DNA from: JALYOK01 sp963840785
Lineage (GTDB): Bacteria; Pseudomonadota; Gammaproteobacteria; Burkholderiales; JALYOK01
DNA: 64,000 bases
Direction of reading: 5' to 3'
Assembly: GCA_963840785.1 (NCBI GenBank)
Contig: CAWJAF010000003.1
Location: 124,001-188,000 of the forward strand
The position numbers and the translations under genes are program-made. Each line of letters begins with the position of its first letter. The stretch's first letter is position 1. A model generated the notes under the pieces. It was not told the DNA's origin. It searched no databases and saw nothing but the letters and a program-made list of their open reading frames with translations. Of the stretch, positions 61,479 to 64,000 are shown one piece after another.

Positions 61479-63497
61479 TTAGCGCGTGACGCGATCCCAG
61501 GTCTGGTTTGCGCGGTCGAGTGCGCGTGGAATATCCTCTTCCAACAAATAACCCGCCTCGGTTAACGACTTAGTCGCGCGCTTGGCTTGCTCCAAGTAAT
61601 CGTCCTTGTTTTCATATCGAGATTTTATCGAAGGGCGTGAGTCCTGCGGACTAGACTCTTTTGATAACGGCAACCAGGTGCCATAAAAATCGCGTAGCTC
61701 ATCTTGCGCGCCGGCCAAACCGGTACGCAAGGCCCACGGCGTATAGGTTCCAAGCGGCACAGCAATCTCGACATTGCGAATACCGCCGAGTTCGTTGCCG
61801 AATTCGTCGACCTGCGGAATCAACACGCCGTAGGGCTTGCCAAGCTTCGGCGGCTCAAGATCGATAATGCCTTGTTGCCAACGCGGCCCGAAATCCATTC
61901 GCTGAGGAACATTTGCAGCCTTCGCCGCTTTAACATTGGGCATCGCGGGAAAGCGCATGGATAATGGCTCTACGAGCATGCCATCTGCAACTCTAGGATA
62001 GGCGCTCTTCGGCGGAGCATCGCTTTTTGAAACCCAATCCACGAGGCGCGGCAACAACGCGCGCAAGTTCACCAAGTAATCGAGCGAATTGCCGAGATAG
62101 ACCTCGGTTCCCGGTAGCTTATCTCGCGGTGCAAACGGAATGACGAAATGTTGCCCGCTCGCAAGATGATAAATACGCTCGTTTTCCAGCGGCTCGATAT
62201 CTTTCTTGCCGTCGATGGTCGTATGAATCAACGACGCCGCGCGACCCCAATATTCGTAGCCGCTATTCGTATAGAAAATCTTCGGAAGATGAGTTTTCGG
62301 CAACGTGCTTGCTGTGATGCCAAGCTCGGTATCGGTCTGCGCGGCGCTAGTAAACGGAAACAAATCCGTCGGATAATCAAACGCAGAAAAGCGATGCCCA
62401 TCGCGCGAAGGTTGCGCGAAGCGATGATTGAAACTGCCCCGCCCTGCCCCCCCGGCGTGAATGAACATGCCATCGAAGACCTGGCGGTCGCGTTCGTTTT
62501 TGTTGAATCCCTCGTACAGAAAATGGCGCAAAAAACGCCCGGTTTGAGATACGCCGAACGCGATACCTTGCTTAACTTTGAATGGGCTCGACGATTCGTA
62601 TTTTGCGTAACTCATAAAGTCGCGCACGGCGGCGAAGCCCATGCCGACCACGCGTGGATCCTGTGAGCGATAAACGATTTCGTATATTTTTCCTGCGGCA
62701 AAGCCGCCTTCCTTAGTGATGAAATCGGCGCCGTCGACGCTACTCGAACCGTTCAGAAACGACCACTTTTCCCGCGGCACAACATTGCGCAGTCCGTCGC
62801 GCGATTCGCGCTCGGTCAAGATATTGCCGGGATCGTCTTGATCGATCGCGACGTAGGGATAGTGATTGCGATGGGAAACTGAAATGAATGAGTCGTCCTG
62901 ATCCATCAAGCGATCCGATCGCAACCAGCCTTTAATGGATTCGCCTTTGTCTTTCGCGATTGGTACCATCAACTGCAACACTTTCGACGCGGGCGGCACA
63001 TCCCATTGCCAGCCCACCCACATTAACGTGTAACCACGACGCATTAGCAAACCATCGCCGAAATCTTTATCTTTTGTAGGATCGTTAGTTTGATTCGCGG
63101 CGTTGAAATACGGCAACAGCGCTTTGCCGCCGCGATTGCTGACTTCTAACACACCGATGCCTGCCGCCTTACTGGCGTCGACCGGCTGTAGCACCATGAA
63201 GTTTGCCTGGGCGTAGACCAAGCCCTCCATGTTATGCGGCGCTTTGTCGAGATCGACGATTTTCGCGTTCGCCGCAATACTGGGGTCGAGCGCAAATGTC
63301 ACGATGCCTTCGAGTTTTTCATAGGCACCGATGGCTCCGAATTCTTTGCCTTGCAATACCTTCGTGCGCGATTCGACTTTTATGTCGACGACAGCGGCAT
63401 CAATCGTCAGCGCGAAACCGCCGAAAAAGAATGCTAAGTAGAACCGGGCAAAGTACTTCAGGTTAGCGTTACGATTTTTACTTTGGTATAGATTCAT
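61479..63497 (-). CDS. Secreted alpha/beta hydrolase-domain protein
   Basis: The ATG at 63497 gives MNLYQSKNRNANLKYFARFY, then a hydrophobic signal segment ending in DAAVVDIKV; the frame start at 63527 is not needed. The mature protein of about 640 residues has the nucleophile region GIAFGVSQTGRFLRHFLYEG, FIHAGGAGRGSFNHRFAQPS and a conserved C-terminal part, as in the PF20091-type alpha/beta-hydrolase family. Substrate unknown; esters of plant or aromatic compounds are possible. Confidence 0.85.
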   Translation of the reverse strand: MNLYQSKNRNANLKYFARFYLAFFFGGFALTIDAAVVDIKVESRTKVLQGKEFGAIGAYEKLEGIVTFALDPSIAANAKIVDLDKAPHNMEGLVYAQANFMVLQPVDASKAAGIGVLEVSNRGGKALLPYFNAANQTNDPTKDKDFGDGLLMRRGYTLMWVGWQWDVPPASKVLQLMVPIAKDKGESIKGWLRSDRLMDQDDSFISVSHRNHYPYVAIDQDDPGNILTERESRDGLRNVVPREKWSFLNGSSSVDGADFITKEGGFAAGKIYEIVYRSQDPRVVGMGFAAVRDFMSYAKYESSSPFKVKQGIAFGVSQTGRFLRHFLYEGFNKNERDRQVFDGMFIHAGGAGRGSFNHRFAQPSRDGHRFSAFDYPTDLFPFTSAAQTDTELGITASTLPKTHLPKIFYTNSGYEYWGRAASLIHTTIDGKKDIEPLENERIYHLASGQHFVIPFAPRDKLPGTEVYLGNSLDYLVNLRALLPRLVDWVSKSDAPPKSAYPRVADGMLVEPLSMRFPAMPNVKAAKAANVPQRMDFGPRWQQGIIDLEPPKLGKPYGVLIPQVDEFGNELGGIRNVEIAVPLGTYTPWALRTGLAGAQDELRDFYGTWLPLSKESSPQDSRPSIKSRYENKDDYLEQAKRATKSLTEAGYLLEEDIPRALDRANQTWDRVTR

Positions 63498-63540
63498 TTT
63501 GATAGAATATGGGGTGACGACACGCATGATATACGTAGTT

Positions 63541-63611
63541 TGTCATTCCCGCGAAAGCCGGATTCCATCGGGCGGCAAAATTGGATTCCCGCCTGCGCGG
63601 GAATGACAGCT
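63541..63611. repeat. Dispersed palindromic repeat, copy 3
   Basis: The left part begins tgtcattcccgcg and the right part is cctgcgcgggaatgaca, with gattcca and tggattccc boxes inside. The outer arms pair over 13 bases. It resembles copies at 1858-1935 and 29621-29696. It separates the divergent alpha/beta-hydrolase and LarA-like genes. Confidence 0.82.
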
Positions 63612-63667
63612 AAATTGGCTATCAGGAACGACCTAGCCTTTGCACCAAACAAACTTAGGAGACCACC

Positions 63668-64000
63668 ATGATCGGCAACAAAATCGAAACCAATATCTCC
63701 GGCGGATTAGATTTCCCTTTGCCGCGCATGGTCGAAGTCCGGCAGAAATTCAAAACCGAAAAACTCGCGAGCGTTACCGCGACCATCAACGAAGAATTCA
63801 AGCGCCCGGAAATTCGCGCCAAGATTAAGCCTGGAATGAGCGTCGCCGTGGGTTGTGGTTCGCGGGGCATTAACAATATCGCCGAAGCGGCAAAAGCGAC
63901 GGTCGACAATCTCAAAGCGCTAGGCGCCAAGCCTTTCATTTTCCCCGCGATGGGCAGCCACGGCGGCGGCACGGCGGAATTACAGCGCGGTGTGCTGGAA
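63668..64000 (+). CDS. LarA-like (DUF2088, lactate-racemase-type) protein, 3' partial
   Basis: An ATG at 63668 after GGAG (63657-63660) opens MIGNKIETNISGGLDFPLPR and continues through VAVGCGSRGINNIAEAAKAT and PFIFPAMGSHGGGTAELQRG to the window end. The last motif is typical of the N-terminal DUF2088 domain shared with the nickel-pincer lactate racemase LarA. Whether the full protein binds the cofactor cannot be told from 111 codons. Confidence 0.85.
   Translation, partial: MIGNKIETNISGGLDFPLPRMVEVRQKFKTEKLASVTATINEEFKRPEIRAKIKPGMSVAVGCGSRGINNIAEAAKATVDNLKALGAKPFIFPAMGSHGGGTAELQRGVLE

Noticed and set aside
1..64000. CRISPR arrays, tRNA or rRNA genes, insertion sequences, prophage
   Set aside because: No regularly spaced repeats, no cloverleaf or rRNA-like sequence and no transposase or integrase ORF was recognised by eye; a tRNAscan-type search would be decisive for tRNAs.

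Overview
The window looks like a chromosomal segment of a Gram-negative proteobacterium, most likely a beta- or gammaproteobacterium. The basis is AddAB recombination nucleases, a pnp/rpsO pair, an RND efflux pair, TonB, lipoproteins, an outer-membrane beta-barrel protein, HtpX, DgkA, and the SelD/MnmH and YbbA-YbbP/TesA neighbourhoods. No tRNA, rRNA, prophage, insertion sequence or CRISPR array was seen. Taxonomy is an inference from gene content; no 16S is present.

Layout. 0-3.8 kb: end of a phytanoyl-CoA dioxygenase-like gene and a TRAP transporter (DctP, DctQ, DctM). 3.8-7.6 kb: YbbP/YbbA ABC system divergent from a TesA-type esterase, heavily broken by frameshifts. 7.6-10.5 kb: a phospho-histidine-less Hpt-like protein, then selD divergent from mnmH (2-selenouridine tRNA modification). 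10.5-21.4 kb: one long minus-strand chemosensory operon (STAS, membrane CheZ-motif protein, CheY, CheA, CheW, MCP, RR-PAS-GGDEF-EAL, CheR, CheD, CheB). Divergent from it, across an AT-rich gap, is a Ser/Thr kinase with a C-terminal cyclic-nucleotide-binding domain. 23-25.6 kb: pnp and rpsO. 26-31.3 kb: a decayed or indel-ridden stretch (DapA-like lyase, ATPase/TPR remnant, secreted TPR protein, HExxH lipoprotein, enolase-superfamily enzyme, GlcG-like protein). 31.3-37.9 kb: lipoprotein and TonB, an RND adaptor and pump, and a remnant of an MtfA-type peptidase. 38-44.1 kb: an unknown protein, a HigB/HigA toxin-antitoxin pair, a secreted repeat protein, a CpdA-like phosphodiesterase, a PA0069-type radical SAM protein and a YqaA-like membrane protein. 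44.5-46.8 kb: two adjacent transcription units of secreted fasciclin and EF-hand proteins. 47-54.4 kb: LysR regulator divergent from a long isocitrate dehydrogenase, then HtpX, two small proteins, TerC, an outer-membrane protein, PAP2 phosphatase and DgkA. 54.8-64 kb: AddA, AddB, ferredoxin FdxA, a secreted alpha/beta hydrolase and the start of a LarA-like (DUF2088) gene.

How genes work together. The chemosensory operon has every core part: receptor with a CheR/CheB tether, CheA-CheW, CheY, CheR, CheB and CheD. It also contains a c-di-GMP turnover response regulator and a membrane protein with the D-x3-Q phosphatase motif of CheZ. The divergent kinase-cNMP protein and a cAMP phosphodiesterase elsewhere hint at cross-talk, which is inference only. 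The PAP2/DgkA/HtpX/TerC/outer-membrane block reads as an envelope-maintenance cluster. TRAP transporter, enolase-superfamily, GlcG, DapA-like, alpha/beta-hydrolase and LarA-like genes suggest organic-acid and aromatic catabolism.

Two overall features stand out. First, frameshifts are concentrated at 1.7-7.3 kb and 26-31 kb, while long genes elsewhere are intact. The protein segments between breaks stay well conserved, which suggests local sequence or assembly indels more than old pseudogenes. Second, several families of short palindromic intergenic repeats recur across the window, including one between dctP and dctQ.
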